Below are positions 43,824 to 53,990 of a DNA stretch of 64,000 nucleotides, piece after piece. A program made the position numbers and the translations under genes. Under the pieces are notes generated by a model. The model made no database searches. It was not told the origin of the DNA and was given only the letters and a program-made list of their open reading frames with translations. Location of the stretch: contig NZ_JACIFY010000005.1 of NCBI RefSeq assembly GCF_014197615.1, positions 62,001 through 126,000 of the forward strand, in the 5' to 3' direction. Positions within the stretch are counted from its first letter, which is position 1. Each line of letters starts with the position of its first letter. This DNA comes from Rhizobium esperanzae. Its GTDB lineage: Bacteria > Pseudomonadota > Alphaproteobacteria > Rhizobiales > Rhizobiaceae.

Positions 43824-44807
43824 GACCGCTTCCCAGCCGTCCTTTTCGCTGGCGCGGTAGATCGCGTCGATCACCTTCTGGTTCAGCTTCGAATTTTCGA
43901 GTGTGACGATCTCTTCCTTGCTGTCCTTCACCGCCCGGGCGAAGGCTTCGACCTCACGCCGGTATTGCCGGCTGTCCTGGAAGCGGAAGATGCGCGATTC
44001 ATTGTGGCTGCGGTCGGTTAGCTCAATCTCCTCCGGCCCCCAGCGATTGGCGTTGAACGGCGACTTGACCTCGATATAGCCGTCGGTGCCGTGGAAGACC
44101 ATGACCTGGCGGTTGGCCATCTGCGTCGAGATATAGAAGCTCAGTTCGAAATCGCCGAAATCGGCCTTGACGCTCGAATAGATATCCGTACCGAAATCCG
44201 CATCGCGCTCGGTGATCGCCTGGATCCGCAGCGGCTCCTTGCCGGTGGAAAACCGGGTGCTCATGACCGGATAGACGCCGATATCGGGAAGGCCGCCGCC
44301 GCCGAGTTCGGGAATGTTGCGCATGTTGGCAGCGTCGCGGTTGAAATAGGTGAAGGCGCCCTGCACATGCTTGAGCGAACCGATCGCACCCTCCTCGATC
44401 AACGCGCGCACCTTCTGCCAGACCGGGGCATAGGTGACCATATAGGCTTCGGTCACCACGACCCCGTTGCGGTCGCGGGCGGCGATCACCTCGTCGATAT
44501 CGGCTGCTTTCAGCGCAATCGGCTTTTCGCAGAGCACGTGCTTGCCGGCATCGGCTGCTTTGATCGACCATTCGATATGCTGCGAAGTCGGCAGCGGAAT
44601 ATAGACGGCGTCGATGACGTCGGAGGCCAGCATCTCCTCGTAGGAACCGAAGGCATGCGGCACCGAGAAGCGGTCTGCCATCTCCCTTGCCCGCGTGAGA
44701 TCACGGCTGGCAATCGCCGTGACGACGCAGTTTTCCGCATCCTGAATTGCCGGAACGACATTGTCGCGGCCGATCTTCGCCGTTGAAAGGATACCGAAGC
44801 GCAACAT
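43821..44807 (-). CDS. Gfo/Idh/MocA family oxidoreductase
   Basis: The 328-residue NAD(P)-dependent sugar or inositol dehydrogenase-like protein has an N-terminal Rossmann domain ([19 protein letters not shown]). [13 protein letters not shown], with the catalytic-dyad Lys, lies near residue 93. The C-terminal domain has [12 protein letters not shown] near 168, with the conserved Asp but not the following His. The substrate is unknown. GGGGAGA lies 6 nt before the chosen ATG. The TAA stop codon comes from the end of a RIME-like repeat. Confidence 0.93.
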   Translation of the reverse strand: MLRFGILSTAKIGRDNVVPAIQDAENCVVTAIASRDLTRAREMADRFSVPHAFGSYEEMLASDVIDAVYIPLPTSQHIEWSIKAADAGKHVLCEKPIALKAADIDEVIAARDRNGVVVTEAYMVTYAPVWQKVRALIEEGAIGSLKHVQGAFTYFNRDAANMRNIPELGGGGLPDIGVYPVMSTRFSTGKEPLRIQAITERDADFGTDIYSSVKADFGDFELSFYISTQMANRQVMVFHGTDGYIEVKSPFNANRWGPEEIELTDRSHNESRIFRFQDSRQYRREVEAFARAVKDSKEEIVTLENSKLNQKVIDAIYRASEKDGWEAV

Positions 44808-44986
44808 GATCAATCTCCCCAAAGCTGATGTTCGCGAACCTTATTCAGGCCCTGGCTGCGGCGCAATGGCGCGACCGGAAATCACGGAAGTTTGGTTTCC
44901 CTGACGCCCGGATCGCACTAGGTTAGGTCAGGCGGTGTCCCGCCGTATCAGTAATTTCGAACATTTCAGTCATTTTGGAGAGCGTC

Positions 44987-45934
44987 ATGGAAATGCGCCG
45001 GCTTGGAAAAACAGGTCTTTCGATTTCGCCGATCGTCTTCGGCGGCAATGTCTTCGGCTGGACGGCCGACGAGAAAACATCCTCCGCCATTCTCGACGCC
45101 TTCTTTGACGCAGGGCTCAACACCATCGACACGGCGGATGTCTATTCCGCTTGGGTGCCCGGCAACAAGGGCGGCGATTCCGAGGAGATCATCGGGCGCT
45201 GGCTGAAGCAATCGAATATCTCTCGCGACAAGGCCGTCATCGTCACCAAGGTCGGCTCGGACATGGGACAGGGAAAGACGCTCAAGGAAAGCTATATCCT
45301 CAAGGCTGTCGAGGATTCGCTCAGCCGGCTGCAGACCGACTATATCGACCTCTATCTCTCGCATTGGCCGGATGCCGATACGCCGCACGAAGAAACGCTC
45401 GGCGCCTATGCCAAGCTGAAGGAGCAGGGCAAAATCCGCGCCATCGGCTGCTCGAATTATGATGCGCCGCTGCTGCAGGCCTCGTTCGACGCTGCCGAAA
45501 AGGCCGGGCTGCCGCGGTACGACGTGCTGCAGCCGGAATATAATCTCTACGAGCGCGCGAGCTTCGAGGGGCCTCTCGCCGAGCTCTGCGTCAGGGAAGA
45601 TGTCGGCGTGATCACCTATTTCAGCCTTGCCGCCGGTTTCCTCACCGGCAAATACCGCAGCAAGAGCGATACGCAAGGCCGCGCCCGCGAAGGCCGCGTG
45701 TCGCAATATCTCGACGACAAGGGCCTTCGCATCCTTGCCGTGCTCGACAAGATCTCGGCCGAAACCGGCGCCAAGCCCGCGGAAATTTCGCTCGCCTGGC
45801 TGTTGCGCAAGAAGGGCGTGACGGCACCGATCGCCAGCGCGACCAGCCTTTCGCAGCTTGAAAGCCTGGTGAAATCGGCGACACTTGCGCTTTCCGATGA
45901 GGCGATGGCGCTGCTCGACGAAGCCGGCGCCTGA
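44987..45934 (+). CDS. Aldo/keto reductase
   Basis: The 315-residue (beta/alpha)8 NADPH oxidoreductase has the catalytic tetrad visible: Asp and Tyr in TIDTADVYSAW, Lys in VIVTKVGSDMG and His in LYLSHWPDADTP. The C-terminal NADPH-binding region has PIASATSLSQLESL. The substrate is unknown. GGAG lies 7 nt before the chosen ATG; an upstream in-frame TTG (44975) covers that Shine-Dalgarno and is unlikely. It is followed after 12 bp by a GNAT gene and probably cotranscribed with it. Confidence 0.95.
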   Translation: MEMRRLGKTGLSISPIVFGGNVFGWTADEKTSSAILDAFFDAGLNTIDTADVYSAWVPGNKGGDSEEIIGRWLKQSNISRDKAVIVTKVGSDMGQGKTLKESYILKAVEDSLSRLQTDYIDLYLSHWPDADTPHEETLGAYAKLKEQGKIRAIGCSNYDAPLLQASFDAAEKAGLPRYDVLQPEYNLYERASFEGPLAELCVREDVGVITYFSLAAGFLTGKYRSKSDTQGRAREGRVSQYLDDKGLRILAVLDKISAETGAKPAEISLAWLLRKKGVTAPIASATSLSQLESLVKSATLALSDEAMALLDEAGA

Positions 45935-45946
45935 AAAGGACCCCCC

Positions 45947-46390
45947 ATGACCGTGACGATCCGCGATGCCCACCCCGAGGACGAAGCGCGCTGGCGCGAA
46001 CTCTGGGCTGACTATCTTGCCTTTTACGAGGTCACGGTCGATGCCGATATCAGCGATCTGACATGGCGCCGGGTTTTCGATCCGGCGTCGGCGATCGCCA
46101 TGCGCGTCGCCGAGGTCGACGGCAGGATCATGGGCTTTGCGCTCTATCTCACCCATGAGGGCACGTGGATCCGCACCAGGGACTGCTATCTCGAAGACCT
46201 GTTCGTCGATCCCGAAGCTCGCGGAAAAGGCGTCGGACGGGCGCTGATCGACGATCTCGTCGCGCTCGGCAAGGCGAAGGGGTGGTCGCGGCTCTACTGG
46301 CATACGAGCGAGCAGAATAAAACGGCACGGGCACTCTACGACAGCTATGTCGAGAGCGACGGCCATATCCGCTACCGCATCACTCTCTAA
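45947..46390 (+). CDS. GNAT family N-acetyltransferase
   Basis: The 147-residue protein begins VTIRDAHPEDEARWRELWADYL and has the acetyl-CoA loop LFVDPEARGKGVGRALIDDLV (R-x-x-G-x-G/A) near residue 85 and YWHTSEQNKTARALYDSY. It would acetylate an amine; the substrate is unknown. Its end overlaps the convergent M15-like gene by 11 bp. Confidence 0.93.
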   Translation: MTVTIRDAHPEDEARWRELWADYLAFYEVTVDADISDLTWRRVFDPASAIAMRVAEVDGRIMGFALYLTHEGTWIRTRDCYLEDLFVDPEARGKGVGRALIDDLVALGKAKGWSRLYWHTSEQNKTARALYDSYVESDGHIRYRITL

Positions 46391-46997
46391 GCCCCGGAAA
46401 TCCCTCATACCATTCGGAATGATCGCCTTCCCAGTTCGCCATGCCGGGCTTGGTCAGGATGCCGCGCGGGCTGATATAACTCTGGATCACCCGCTTCGGC
46501 CGTTCGTGCCATTGGATATTGAAGGCCCATAGCTTCGGGAAGAAGCAGAGCGAGGCATAGGGCAGATGGTCGTGGATCCACCAGGCGAGCCGCTGCCAGT
46601 CGCTTTCGTCGCGGTAGCGGTCGATCATCCACGGCACGACGATGCAGACTGCCGCGCCCATGCAGCCGTCGAAGTCCCTCATGTCCCAGATGTGATGCGC
46701 CGCGGTGGCGGCATTGGTCGAACAGTTCAGCTTGTTTTCGTTGCCGAACCTGTTGACCGCGGGAGAGCGATAGCCGGAACGGATGTGCAGACGCCCGAAG
46801 GTCGCTTCCAGCGGCTCCAGCAATTCCTGGCAAAGCCTCCTGCCCACCTCGATCGCCAGATCGGGATCCTCGGGAATATTGGGAATGCGATAGAAATCGG
46901 CGATTTCAGAATGCAGGAAATCGCGGAAGAAGAAGTTTTGCGACAGCCGCACGCGGCCGAGATCCTCCAAACCTTTCATCGAATTCGGCTTTCGCAT
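46380..46997 (-). CDS. Conserved hypothetical protein with peptidase M15-like core
   Basis: The 205-residue protein contains HIRSGYRSPAVNRFGNENK and AATAAHHIWDMRDFDGC. These resemble the SGYRSPxxN and HxxGxAxD motifs of the D-Ala-D-Ala carboxypeptidase/M15_3 fold, though the metal-ligand pattern is altered (HHIWD). The remainder (WWIHDHLPYASLCFFPKLWAFNIQWHERPKR) is conserved-looking but unfamiliar. It has no signal peptide. GGAGG lies 10 nt upstream of the chosen ATG. The function is unknown; an amidase-like or phage-endolysin-like ancestry is possible. Confidence 0.7.
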   Translation of the reverse strand: MRKPNSMKGLEDLGRVRLSQNFFFRDFLHSEIADFYRIPNIPEDPDLAIEVGRRLCQELLEPLEATFGRLHIRSGYRSPAVNRFGNENKLNCSTNAATAAHHIWDMRDFDGCMGAAVCIVVPWMIDRYRDESDWQRLAWWIHDHLPYASLCFFPKLWAFNIQWHERPKRVIQSYISPRGILTKPGMANWEGDHSEWYEGFPGLRE

Positions 46998-47146
46998 TGT
47001 CTCTCTTCCTCCCACATCGACGGCTGGAAACATCGCGCGGAGCTGATTTTCAGTCCACCCGAAATCGATCGGGAACAATTTTGGCAAAGTTCGCTTCTTA
47101 AGGTGTCGCCGCATTCGCGGCCTTTCCCAAAACAAGGATCGAGAAC

Positions 47147-47644
47147 ATGGCCAAGGAAAAGACGCTGGAAGATCTCTTCTACGACACGCTGAAGGATATT
47201 TATTTCGCCGAACGGCAGATCCTGCGCGCCCTGCCGAAAATGGCACGCGCGGCGCAATCCTCCGAACTGAAGGCGGGTTTCCAGAAGCACCTTGAGGAAA
47301 CCGAAGGTCAGGTCGAGCGCCTGCAGCAGATTTTCGACAAAATCGGCAAACGTGCCCAGGGCAAGACCTGCGAGGCGATCCAGGGCATTATCGCCGAGGG
47401 CGAGGAAATCATGGAGGAATTCAAGGGCACGCCGGCGCTGGATGCCGGGCTGATCTCGGCCGCCCAGGCCGTCGAGCACTATGAAATCGCCCGTTACGGC
47501 ACGCTGAAGACCTGGGCCGCGACGCTCGGCCACAAGGATGTCGTCGGCCTTCTCGACCAGACGCTGCAACAGGAAACGGCCACCGACAAGACCCTCTCGC
47601 AGCTTGCCACCACGGCGGCAAACCAGAAGGCGAAGGCTGCCTGA
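47147..47644 (+). CDS. YciE/YciF family ferritin-like protein (DUF892)
   Basis: The 165-residue four-helix protein begins KEKTLEDLFYDTLKDIYFAERQILRALPKMA, with E-x6-Y spacing typical of DUF892, then HLEETEGQVERLQQIF (E-x-x-H-like metal residues) and AAQAVEHYEIARYGTL. This is the ferritin-like fold, with carboxylate ligands for a di-iron or similar site. It is linked to stress and stationary phase in other bacteria. It is monocistronic, with a convergent hairpin after the stop codon. Confidence 0.93.
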   Translation: MAKEKTLEDLFYDTLKDIYFAERQILRALPKMARAAQSSELKAGFQKHLEETEGQVERLQQIFDKIGKRAQGKTCEAIQGIIAEGEEIMEEFKGTPALDAGLISAAQAVEHYEIARYGTLKTWAATLGHKDVVGLLDQTLQQETATDKTLSQLATTAANQKAKAA

Positions 47645-47654
47645 CGGCTTGCGA

Positions 47655-47687
47655 ACGGGCGGCGGTTCAGCCCGACCGGCCGCCCGT
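47655..47687. terminator. Shared hairpin between convergent genes
   Basis: Perfect 9-bp arms ACGGGCGGC and GCCGCCCGT, 15-nt loop, start 10 bp after the YciF-like stop codon and overlap the last codons of the convergent LysR gene. There is no strong U-tract. Confidence 0.45.
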
Positions 47688-48581
47688 ATCCTTCTCCACA
47701 TATCTGAAGAAATCGATGAAGGCGCGCAGCGCCGGCCGCATCTGCCGGCGGCTGGGATAATAGAGAAACGGCCCGGAATAGGGCGCGCACCAATCTTCCA
47801 GCACCCGCACCAACCTGCCGCCCGCCAGTTCGGCATGCACCCGCATATCGAAGAGATAGGCAAGGCCGGCGCCGTTCAGTGCTGCCAGCAGAGCCAGCCT
47901 GTCTTCGCTGACAACAAGCGGCCCGTTGACCGCAACGACCAGTTCCTGCCCGTCCTTTTCGAATTCCCAGCGATAGATCGAGCCATTGGTGAAGCGCCGC
48001 TTGATGCAGCGGTGATGGACGAGATCGCGCGGGTGTTCGGGTTTCGGATAGCGCTCGAAATATTCGGGCGACGCGGCGATCACGGTCGTCAGATTGGGCG
48101 AGAACCTCACCGCGATCATATCGGCCTCCAGGCTCTCCTCCAGCCTTAGGCCGGCGTCGAAACCTTCCTTGACGATGTCGGTGAAACCATCCTCATTGGC
48201 GATCTCCAGGGTGATATCGGGATAGAGATTGAGAAAATCACCGAGGCGCGGGGCGAGCAGGAGATCGGAGGCAAAGCGCGGCGCTGTGATGCGCAGGTTT
48301 CCCGCCGGTTTGCTGCGGGTATCGCGGACGGCCTCGAGCGCAATATCGATCTCCTCCAGCGCCGGACGCAGCCGTTCGAGCAGCAGGCGGCCCTCTTCCG
48401 TCGGCGCGACGCTGCGGGTCGTGCGCGCCAGAAGCCTGACGCCCAGGCTTTCCTCGAGGCTCGATATCGCATGGCTGATGGCCGAGGGCGCGACGAGAAG
48501 TTCCTTGGCCGCGGCGCGGAAGCTGCGATGCTCCGAGACGGCGGCGAGAACGGCGAGTTGTGAGAGCTGGGTTCTGTTCAT
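47667..48581 (-). CDS. LysR family transcriptional regulator (divergent from aldo/keto reductase)
   Basis: The 304-residue LysR protein has the [42 protein letters not shown] at about 8-45 and the effector-binding domain from 90 on. It is divergent from an aldo/keto reductase gene across a 131-bp AT-rich spacer, its most likely target. The spacer has several ATCGAT-type motifs but no single convincing T-N11-A box. Confidence 0.94.
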   Translation of the reverse strand: MNRTQLSQLAVLAAVSEHRSFRAAAKELLVAPSAISHAISSLEESLGVRLLARTTRSVAPTEEGRLLLERLRPALEEIDIALEAVRDTRSKPAGNLRITAPRFASDLLLAPRLGDFLNLYPDITLEIANEDGFTDIVKEGFDAGLRLEESLEADMIAVRFSPNLTTVIAASPEYFERYPKPEHPRDLVHHRCIKRRFTNGSIYRWEFEKDGQELVVAVNGPLVVSEDRLALLAALNGAGLAYLFDMRVHAELAGGRLVRVLEDWCAPYSGPFLYYPSRRQMRPALRAFIDFFRYVEKDTGGRSG

Positions 48582-48712
48582 TGATCGAAATAATAGAACA
48601 GCCCGTTAGAAACTGCATGTATTTTCTGATCGATATCACAGCGATATGGTTTGTCCGTACCGCAACGACCCTCTCCGAGCGGTTCAAAATCAGCTCAGAA
48701 AAGGAGCCCATG

Positions 48713-49708
48713 ATGAAAACCCGGAAACTCGGAAACGATCTTACCGTCTCTGCCGTCGGCCTCGGCTGCATGGGCATGAGCTTTGCCTATGGCGCCAGCG
48801 ACGAGGCGGAGTCGGTGAGGACGCTGCACCGCGCCGTCGATCTCGGCGTCACCTTCTTCGACACCGCAGAAGTTTACGGCCCTTTCACCAACGAGATTCT
48901 TCTCGGAAAAGCGCTGAAGCCGTTTCGCGACCGCGTGGTGATCGCCACCAAATTCGGCTTCAAGATCGATACCAGCCAGTCGGGTGCTGCCGCCATTGCC
49001 GGCGTCGACAGCCGTCCGGAGCATGTGCGGGAGGTCACTGAGGCCTCGCTGAAGCGGCTCGGCATCGAGACCATCGACCTGCTCTACCAGCATCGCGTCG
49101 ATCCCAATGTGCCGATCGAAGAGACGGTCGGCGTGATGGCCGAACTGGTCAGGGAAGGCAAAGTCCGCGCGCTCGGCCTCTCGGAGGCCGGCAGCGCCAC
49201 CATCCGCCGCGCCCATGCCGTCCATCCGATCGCCGCGCTGCAGAGCGAATATTCGCTCTGGACGCGCGATCCCGAGGAGGATGTGCTTGCGACCTGCCGC
49301 GAATTCGGCATCGGCTTCGTGCCCTACAGCCCGCTCGGCCGCGGTTTCCTCACCGGAGCGATCCGCAAGCCGGAGGATCTTGCCGCCGACGATTTCCGCC
49401 GGCAGGTGCCGCGTTTCCAGGCGGAAAATTTCGACGCCAACGCCGCTCTCGTCGCCACGCTCGAAGAGCTTGCCGCCGAGAAGGGCGTGACGGCGGCGCA
49501 GCTGGCGCTCGCCTGGGTATTGGGCCAGGGTGACGACATCGTGCCGATCCCCGGCGCCCGCAAGCTTCACCATCTCGAACAGAACGCCGCTGCGGCCGAT
49601 ATTACGCTCAGTGCGGCGGAACTCGAGCAGCTTGGCCGGATAATCCCCCTCGGCGAGGTGGCCGGCAAGCGCTATTCGGACTCCTTACTTTCCATGACCA
49701 ACCTCTGA
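48713..49708 (+). CDS. Aldo/keto reductase (YakC/AKR13-like)
   Basis: The 331-residue AKR begins [26 protein letters not shown]. Its tetrad residues are in [11 protein letters not shown] (D, Y), VIATKFGFK (K) and LYQHRVDPN (H), and the C-terminal [14 protein letters not shown] binds NADPH. AAGGAG lies 6 nt before ATG 48713; ATG 48710 is the alternative. Any start further upstream would include the LysR promoter region. It is probably controlled by the divergent LysR protein. The substrate is unknown. Confidence 0.95.
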   Translation: MKTRKLGNDLTVSAVGLGCMGMSFAYGASDEAESVRTLHRAVDLGVTFFDTAEVYGPFTNEILLGKALKPFRDRVVIATKFGFKIDTSQSGAAAIAGVDSRPEHVREVTEASLKRLGIETIDLLYQHRVDPNVPIEETVGVMAELVREGKVRALGLSEAGSATIRRAHAVHPIAALQSEYSLWTRDPEEDVLATCREFGIGFVPYSPLGRGFLTGAIRKPEDLAADDFRRQVPRFQAENFDANAALVATLEELAAEKGVTAAQLALAWVLGQGDDIVPIPGARKLHHLEQNAAAADITLSAAELEQLGRIIPLGEVAGKRYSDSLLSMTNL

Positions 49709-49726
49709 ACCGAAAACAAGCAGCGA

Positions 49727-49755
49727 AAGCCCGGCCTGATGCAACGGCCGGGCTT
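49727..49755 (+). terminator. Terminator after the aldo/keto reductase
   Basis: A perfect 10-bp stem AAGCCCGGCC / GGCCGGGCTT with a 9-nt loop lies 19 bp after the stop codon. The trailing U-tract is poor (GCCTTCGC). Confidence 0.55.
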
Positions 49756-49809
49756 GCCTTCGCGGCAGGCGAAACTATCTAACGTCATCTCGGAAAACGG
49801 GATGAAAAC

Positions 49810-50169
49810 ATGTCGGACAGGCAGGCAGTCGAACAGACGGTTCACCTCTATGTCGAAGGCATGGCCTTCGGCAATGAGGCAGCCTTGAAAAAGGCTTTTC
49901 ACCCGAAAAGCTCGATCATCGGCCATTACCAGAATGCGGTGGAATGGCTGACGCGCGACGAATTCATCGCCGCCATCCTGGCGGAGGAGCCGGCACCGCC
50001 CGGCACGCAGCCCTTCATGGACATCCAGAGCGTTGATGTCGAAGGCGATGCGGCCAGCGTCAAGGTCACCGACGATTTCGCCGGAATGCGCTTTACCGAC
50101 TATCTCTCACTGCTGAAGATCGACGGCCGCTGGACGATCGTCAGCAAGCTCTACCATCTGCATCTGTGA
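49810..50169 (+). CDS. Nuclear transport factor 2-fold (lumazine-binding-like) protein
   Basis: The 119-residue SnoaL/NTF2-like protein (Lumazine_bd_2 type) begins SDRQAVEQTVHLYVEGMAFGNEAALKKAFHP, with TRDEFIAAIL, VTDDFAGMRFTDYLSLLKIDGRWTIVSKLYH. Small NTF2-fold proteins bind or isomerise small molecules; the specific role is unknown. It is monocistronic, with a hairpin terminator, and convergent with pheT. Confidence 0.88.
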   Translation: MSDRQAVEQTVHLYVEGMAFGNEAALKKAFHPKSSIIGHYQNAVEWLTRDEFIAAILAEEPAPPGTQPFMDIQSVDVEGDAASVKVTDDFAGMRFTDYLSLLKIDGRWTIVSKLYHLHL

Positions 50170-50172
50170 AAA

Positions 50173-50203
50173 GACCGGCCGCTTTCGCGACCGGTCCCTC
50201 GTT
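50173..50203 (+). terminator. Terminator after the NTF2-like gene
   Basis: The stem GACCGG / CCGGTC, with inner pairing across CCGCTTTCGCGA, is followed by CCTCGTTTT. It begins 4 bp after the stop codon and separates this gene from convergent pheT. Confidence 0.55.
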
Positions 50204-50224
50204 TTGCGGGAAGACGGACAGAAC

Positions 50225-52648
50225 TCAGCTTCTGAGAACGCCACCGGTGAATTTCGTCACGCCGGCGACGATCTTCTGCGTCAGCGCTTCGAAATCCTCA
50301 TCCGTCAGCGTGCGCTCGACCGGCTGGATCTGAACCTCGATCGCCACCGACTTCTTGCCCTCGCCAACCGATGCGCCCTCGAAAATGTCGAAGACATTGA
50401 CGCCGGTCACCAGCTTGCGGTCGGCGCCGGTGGCCGCCTTGACGATGGCGCCTGCTTCCACCGTCTTATCGACGACGAAGGCGAAATCGCGCCGCACGAC
50501 CTGGAAAGGTGAGAGCTCGAGCGCCGGCTTGGTGCGGGTCGCCTTGCGCTTGGCTTCCGGCATGGCGTCGACATAGACTTCGAAGCCGCAGAGCGCGCCG
50601 GAGACATCGAGCGCCTCCAGCGTCAGCGGGTGGAATTCGCCGAAATAGCCGAGCACCACCTTCGGCCCCATCTTGATCGTGCCGGAGCGGCCGGGATGAT
50701 ACCATTCCGGGCCACCCTGCTCGATCTGGATATTGCCCATCGGCAGGCCGCAGGCTTCGATGACGGCGAGCGCATCGGCCTTGGCGTCGAAGACGTCGAC
50801 CGGCTTGCCGCCGCCCTTGGCGCCGTTCGACCAGGCGCGACCGGCGCCAGCCAGCGAGGCCGTGCCGCGGCGGATGCCGCCGGCAACGCGACGCTGACCT
50901 TCCGGCCTGTCGTTCTCATAGGTGCCGGAAACCTCGAAGATGGCGACGTCGGCATAACCCTTGTCGGCATTGCGCTGGGCCGCGCTCAGCAGGCCCGGGA
51001 GCAGCGAGGGGCGCATATCCGACATTTCGGCGGCGATCGGATTGGCAAGCTTCAAGGCCGGTGAACCGCCGCCGAAGAGCTTGGCGTGATCTTCCGGAAT
51101 GAAGGACCAGGTGACGGCTTCGAGCATGCCGCGCGATGCAAGCGCGCGCTTGGCGACGCGGGTGCGGATCTGCAGCGTCGTCAGGATTCTGCCGTTGACG
51201 GCGGCATGGCTTTCGAGCGGCGCCGGCTTGATATTGTCGACGCCGTGGATACGCATGACCTCCTCGACGAGATCGGCCTTGCCGTCGACATCGGGACGCC
51301 AGGAGGGAACGGCGACGGAAACACGTTCGCCGGAATCGGAAACCGTAAAGCCGAGACGCGTCAGAATCGTGTCGCTTTCCTCATTCGAGACCTCGAGGCC
51401 GGTCAGGCGCTTGACCTCGGAATAGGGGAAATCGACGATCTTCGGTTCGTAACCCTTGTAGCCGACGACCTCGGCCCTGGCAGCCGTGCCGCCGCAGAGT
51501 TCCAGCACCAGTTCCGTGGTGCGTTCGAGACCGGGGACCATATATTCGGGATCGACGCCGCGTTCGAAGCGGTAGCGGGCATCGGTGATGATGCCGAGGC
51601 TGCGGCCCGACTTGGCGATGTTCATCGGGTCCCAGAGGGCCGATTCGATCAGCACATCGACGGTGTTTTCATCGCAGCCGGAATGTTCGCCGCCCATGAT
51701 GCCGCCGATCGATTCGATGCCGTCTTCATCCGAGATGACGACATTGTTCGGGCCGAGCTTGTATTCGCGCTGGTCGAGCGCCAGTACGGTCTCGCCTTCT
51801 TTGGCGCGGCGCACCGTCAGGTTGCCCTTGACCTTGGCGGCGTCGAAGACGTGCATCGGTCGTCCTTGGTCGAAGGTCATGTAGTTTGTGATATCGACCA
51901 GCGCATTGATGGGGCGCAGGCCGATGGCAAGAAGCCGCTGCTGCATCCAGCGCGGGCTCGGGCCGTTTTTGACGCCGCGCACGAGACGCAGCGAAAAGCC
52001 CGGGCAGAGCCTGGCATCGTCGAGATCGAGCGTCAGCTTCACCGGCGTCTCGCCTTCGACGGCAAAAGACGGCGCCGGCCGGGCCTTCAGCGTGCCGAGG
52101 CCGGAGGCCGAGAGATCGCGGGCGATGCCGTAGATCGAGGTGCAGTCCGGCCGGTTCGGCGTCAGGTTGATCTCGATGACCGGGTCATCAAGGTGGGCAT
52201 AAGCCGCATAGCTTGTGCCTACCGGCGCATCATCAGGCAGATCGATGATGCCGTCGTGGCTGTCGGATATCTGCAGTTCCTTTTCGGAGCACATCATGCC
52301 GCGGCTTTCGACGCCGCGTATATTGCCGACAGCAAGCGTCACGTCGATGCCGGGAACATAGGTGCCGGGGGCTGCAAAGGCGCCGACGAGACCGGCGCGC
52401 GCATTCGGGGCGCCGCAGACGACCTGGATCGGCGCACCGGCACCGGTATCGACCATCAGCACCTTCAGGCGGTCGGCCTGGGGATGTTTTTCCGCCGAGA
52501 GAATTTTGGCGATGACGAAGGGCTTGAATTCCGCCTTGTCGTCGACATCCTCGACCTCCAGCCCGATCTGGGTAAGGCGCGTGCAGATTTCATCGAGCGT
52601 GGCATCGGTTTCCAGATGCTCTTTCAGCCAGGAGAGCGTGAATTTCAT
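50225..52648 (-). CDS. pheT: Phenylalanyl-tRNA synthetase beta subunit
   Basis: The 807-residue subunit joins PheS in the alpha2-beta2 enzyme. Domains in order: N-terminal helix-strand ([20 protein letters not shown]), the tRNA-binding EMAP-like domain (about 40-150; [10 protein letters not shown]), B3/B4 editing domain (about 200-370; [13 protein letters not shown]), B5 (about 400-470), the pseudo-catalytic core and the C-terminal FDX-ACB anticodon-binding domain (about 710-805; [16 protein letters not shown]). It starts 16 bp after pheS, so they form an operon. Confidence 0.98.
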   Translation of the reverse strand: MKFTLSWLKEHLETDATLDEICTRLTQIGLEVEDVDDKAEFKPFVIAKILSAEKHPQADRLKVLMVDTGAGAPIQVVCGAPNARAGLVGAFAAPGTYVPGIDVTLAVGNIRGVESRGMMCSEKELQISDSHDGIIDLPDDAPVGTSYAAYAHLDDPVIEINLTPNRPDCTSIYGIARDLSASGLGTLKARPAPSFAVEGETPVKLTLDLDDARLCPGFSLRLVRGVKNGPSPRWMQQRLLAIGLRPINALVDITNYMTFDQGRPMHVFDAAKVKGNLTVRRAKEGETVLALDQREYKLGPNNVVISDEDGIESIGGIMGGEHSGCDENTVDVLIESALWDPMNIAKSGRSLGIITDARYRFERGVDPEYMVPGLERTTELVLELCGGTAARAEVVGYKGYEPKIVDFPYSEVKRLTGLEVSNEESDTILTRLGFTVSDSGERVSVAVPSWRPDVDGKADLVEEVMRIHGVDNIKPAPLESHAAVNGRILTTLQIRTRVAKRALASRGMLEAVTWSFIPEDHAKLFGGGSPALKLANPIAAEMSDMRPSLLPGLLSAAQRNADKGYADVAIFEVSGTYENDRPEGQRRVAGGIRRGTASLAGAGRAWSNGAKGGGKPVDVFDAKADALAVIEACGLPMGNIQIEQGGPEWYHPGRSGTIKMGPKVVLGYFGEFHPLTLEALDVSGALCGFEVYVDAMPEAKRKATRTKPALELSPFQVVRRDFAFVVDKTVEAGAIVKAATGADRKLVTGVNVFDIFEGASVGEGKKSVAIEVQIQPVERTLTDEDFEALTQKIVAGVTKFTGGVLRS

Positions 52649-52664
52649 CGTCTCAATTCTCCGT

Positions 52665-53747
52665 TCAAACGCTGAGGCCGCCGAACAATGTCGGCATATC
52701 GAGCGGGCGGAAGCCGTAATGCGTCATCCAGCGGACGTCGGCGTTGAAGAAGTCGCGCAGGTCGGGCATGCCGTATTTCAGCATGGCGATGCGGTCGAGG
52801 CCCATGCCCCAGGCAAAACCCTGATATTCGTCCGGATCGAGCCCGCCATAACGCAGCACGTTCGGGTGGACCATGCCGCAGCCGAGGATTTCCATCCAGT
52901 CGCTGCCTTCGCCGAACTTGACGATCGGGCCGGAGCGGTCGCACTGGATATCGACCTCGAAAGAAGGCTCGGTGAAGGGGAAGAAGGACGGGCGGAAGCG
53001 CATCGTCACGCTGTCGACCTCGAAGAAGGTCTTGCAGAACTCCTCGAGCACCCAGCGGATGTTGGCGACATTGGCCTTTTTGTCGATAACAAGGCCTTCG
53101 ACCTGATGGAACATCGGCGAATGCGTGGCGTCCGAATCCTGGCGATAGGTCTTGCCGGGGATGATGATGCGGATCGGCGGCTTCTGCGTCTCCATGGTCC
53201 GGATCTGGACCGGCGAGGTATGGGTGCGCAGCACCTTGCGCTCGCCATTCTCATCCGGGTTGAAGAAGAAGGTGTCGTGCATCTCGCGGGCCGGATGGCC
53301 TTCCGGGAAATTCAGCGCGGTGAAATTGTAATAATCCGTCTCGACGTCGGGACCTTCGGCAATCGAGAAGCCCATGTCGGCGAAGATCGCGGTGATCTCG
53401 TCGACGATCTGGCTGATCGGATGGATGCGGCCGCGCTCGGCGGGCGAGGAACGCACCGGCAGGCTGACATCGACCGTCTCGGCCTTCAGGCGAGCGTTGA
53501 CCGCCGCCATTTTCAGCACCGACTTGCGTTCAGCGATGGCGTCCGTCACTTCGTTCTTCAGGGCGTTGATCGCAGCACCCCGGGTCTGGCGCTCCTCCGG
53601 CGTCATGGCGCCCAGCGTCTTCAGGAGTTCGGAGACCGAGCCCTTCTTGCCAAGGGCGGACACGCGCACAGCTTCGAGCGCGGGCTCATCGCCGGCGGCG
53701 GCAATTTCGGCAAGCAAAGGCGATTTAAGCTGGTCGATATCTGACAT
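52665..53747 (-). CDS. pheS: Phenylalanyl-tRNA synthetase alpha subunit
   Basis: The 360-residue class II synthetase subunit has an N-terminal coiled-coil (about 1-90), motif 1 near [19 protein letters not shown], motif 2 in [14 protein letters not shown] with [11 protein letters not shown], and motif 3 [17 protein letters not shown] near the C-terminus. It activates Phe and carries the catalytic site. The start was chosen at the normal N-terminus ([15 protein letters not shown]); the frame extends upstream into the leader region. The 240-bp leader contains stacked hairpins and a terminator. Confidence 0.98.
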   Translation of the reverse strand: MSDIDQLKSPLLAEIAAAGDEPALEAVRVSALGKKGSVSELLKTLGAMTPEERQTRGAAINALKNEVTDAIAERKSVLKMAAVNARLKAETVDVSLPVRSSPAERGRIHPISQIVDEITAIFADMGFSIAEGPDVETDYYNFTALNFPEGHPAREMHDTFFFNPDENGERKVLRTHTSPVQIRTMETQKPPIRIIIPGKTYRQDSDATHSPMFHQVEGLVIDKKANVANIRWVLEEFCKTFFEVDSVTMRFRPSFFPFTEPSFEVDIQCDRSGPIVKFGEGSDWMEILGCGMVHPNVLRYGGLDPDEYQGFAWGMGLDRIAMLKYGMPDLRDFFNADVRWMTHYGFRPLDMPTLFGGLSV

Positions 53748-53814
53748 TGTCTTCTTTCCGTCCAGATAAGGCGGCGTTCGAAAGGCAGGCTGGAGAGGCC
53801 GGCGCAAGGAGTAT

Positions 53815-53856
53815 AGAGAAAGAAAAACCCGCGCTAGCCCAAACCAGCGCGGGTTT
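53815..53856 (-). terminator. Terminator/attenuator-like hairpin ahead of pheS
   Basis: On the minus strand an 11-bp perfect stem (AAACCCGCGCT / AGCGCGGGTTT, arms at 53846-53856 and 53825-53835) is followed by TTTTTCTTTCTC. It is a strong intrinsic terminator about 70 bp before pheS. It either ends the infC-rpmI-rplT transcript or works as a regulated leader terminator of pheST. Confidence 0.8.
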
Positions 53857-53990
53857 CCCAAATCATAAATTCAAAGCTTGGGAAGCGCTGGTAGCACATG
53901 TCCCGAGCGGGCGCGCCCGCTCGAAAGGTACATGCGCCACTTTAAGCAGTTGAGCCAGCTTTGCGCGTTCTTACGAACGCGCACGGCTCA
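53834..53990 (-). promoter_or_regulatory. Structured rplT-pheS leader with two overlapping mini-ORFs
   Basis: On the minus strand a large nested hairpin starts at the rplT stop codon (GTTGAGCC ... GGCTCAAC with GCGCGTTC gtaa GAACGCGC inside; about 53951-53990). A perfect 20-bp palindrome follows at 53904-53923 (CGAGCGGGCG and its complement), then the terminator. Two tiny reading frames cross it: 53899-53834 (21 codons, three Phe codons in FPSFEF) and 53933-53871 (20 codons). Neither has a good Shine-Dalgarno, so translation is doubtful. Confidence 0.4.

Noticed and set aside
44966..46408. 480-codon minus-strand frame opposite the aldo/keto reductase and GNAT genes
   Set aside because: Both plus-strand genes have complete catalytic motifs; the antisense frame has none.
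51086..52675. 529-codon plus-strand frame opposite pheT
   Set aside because: Antisense shadow of a fully conserved synthetase; no recognisable domain and biased composition.
53834..53899. Phe-containing 21-codon leader peptide as a firm gene call
   Set aside because: No good Shine-Dalgarno, and the stop codon lies within the terminator stem; kept only as part of the leader observation.
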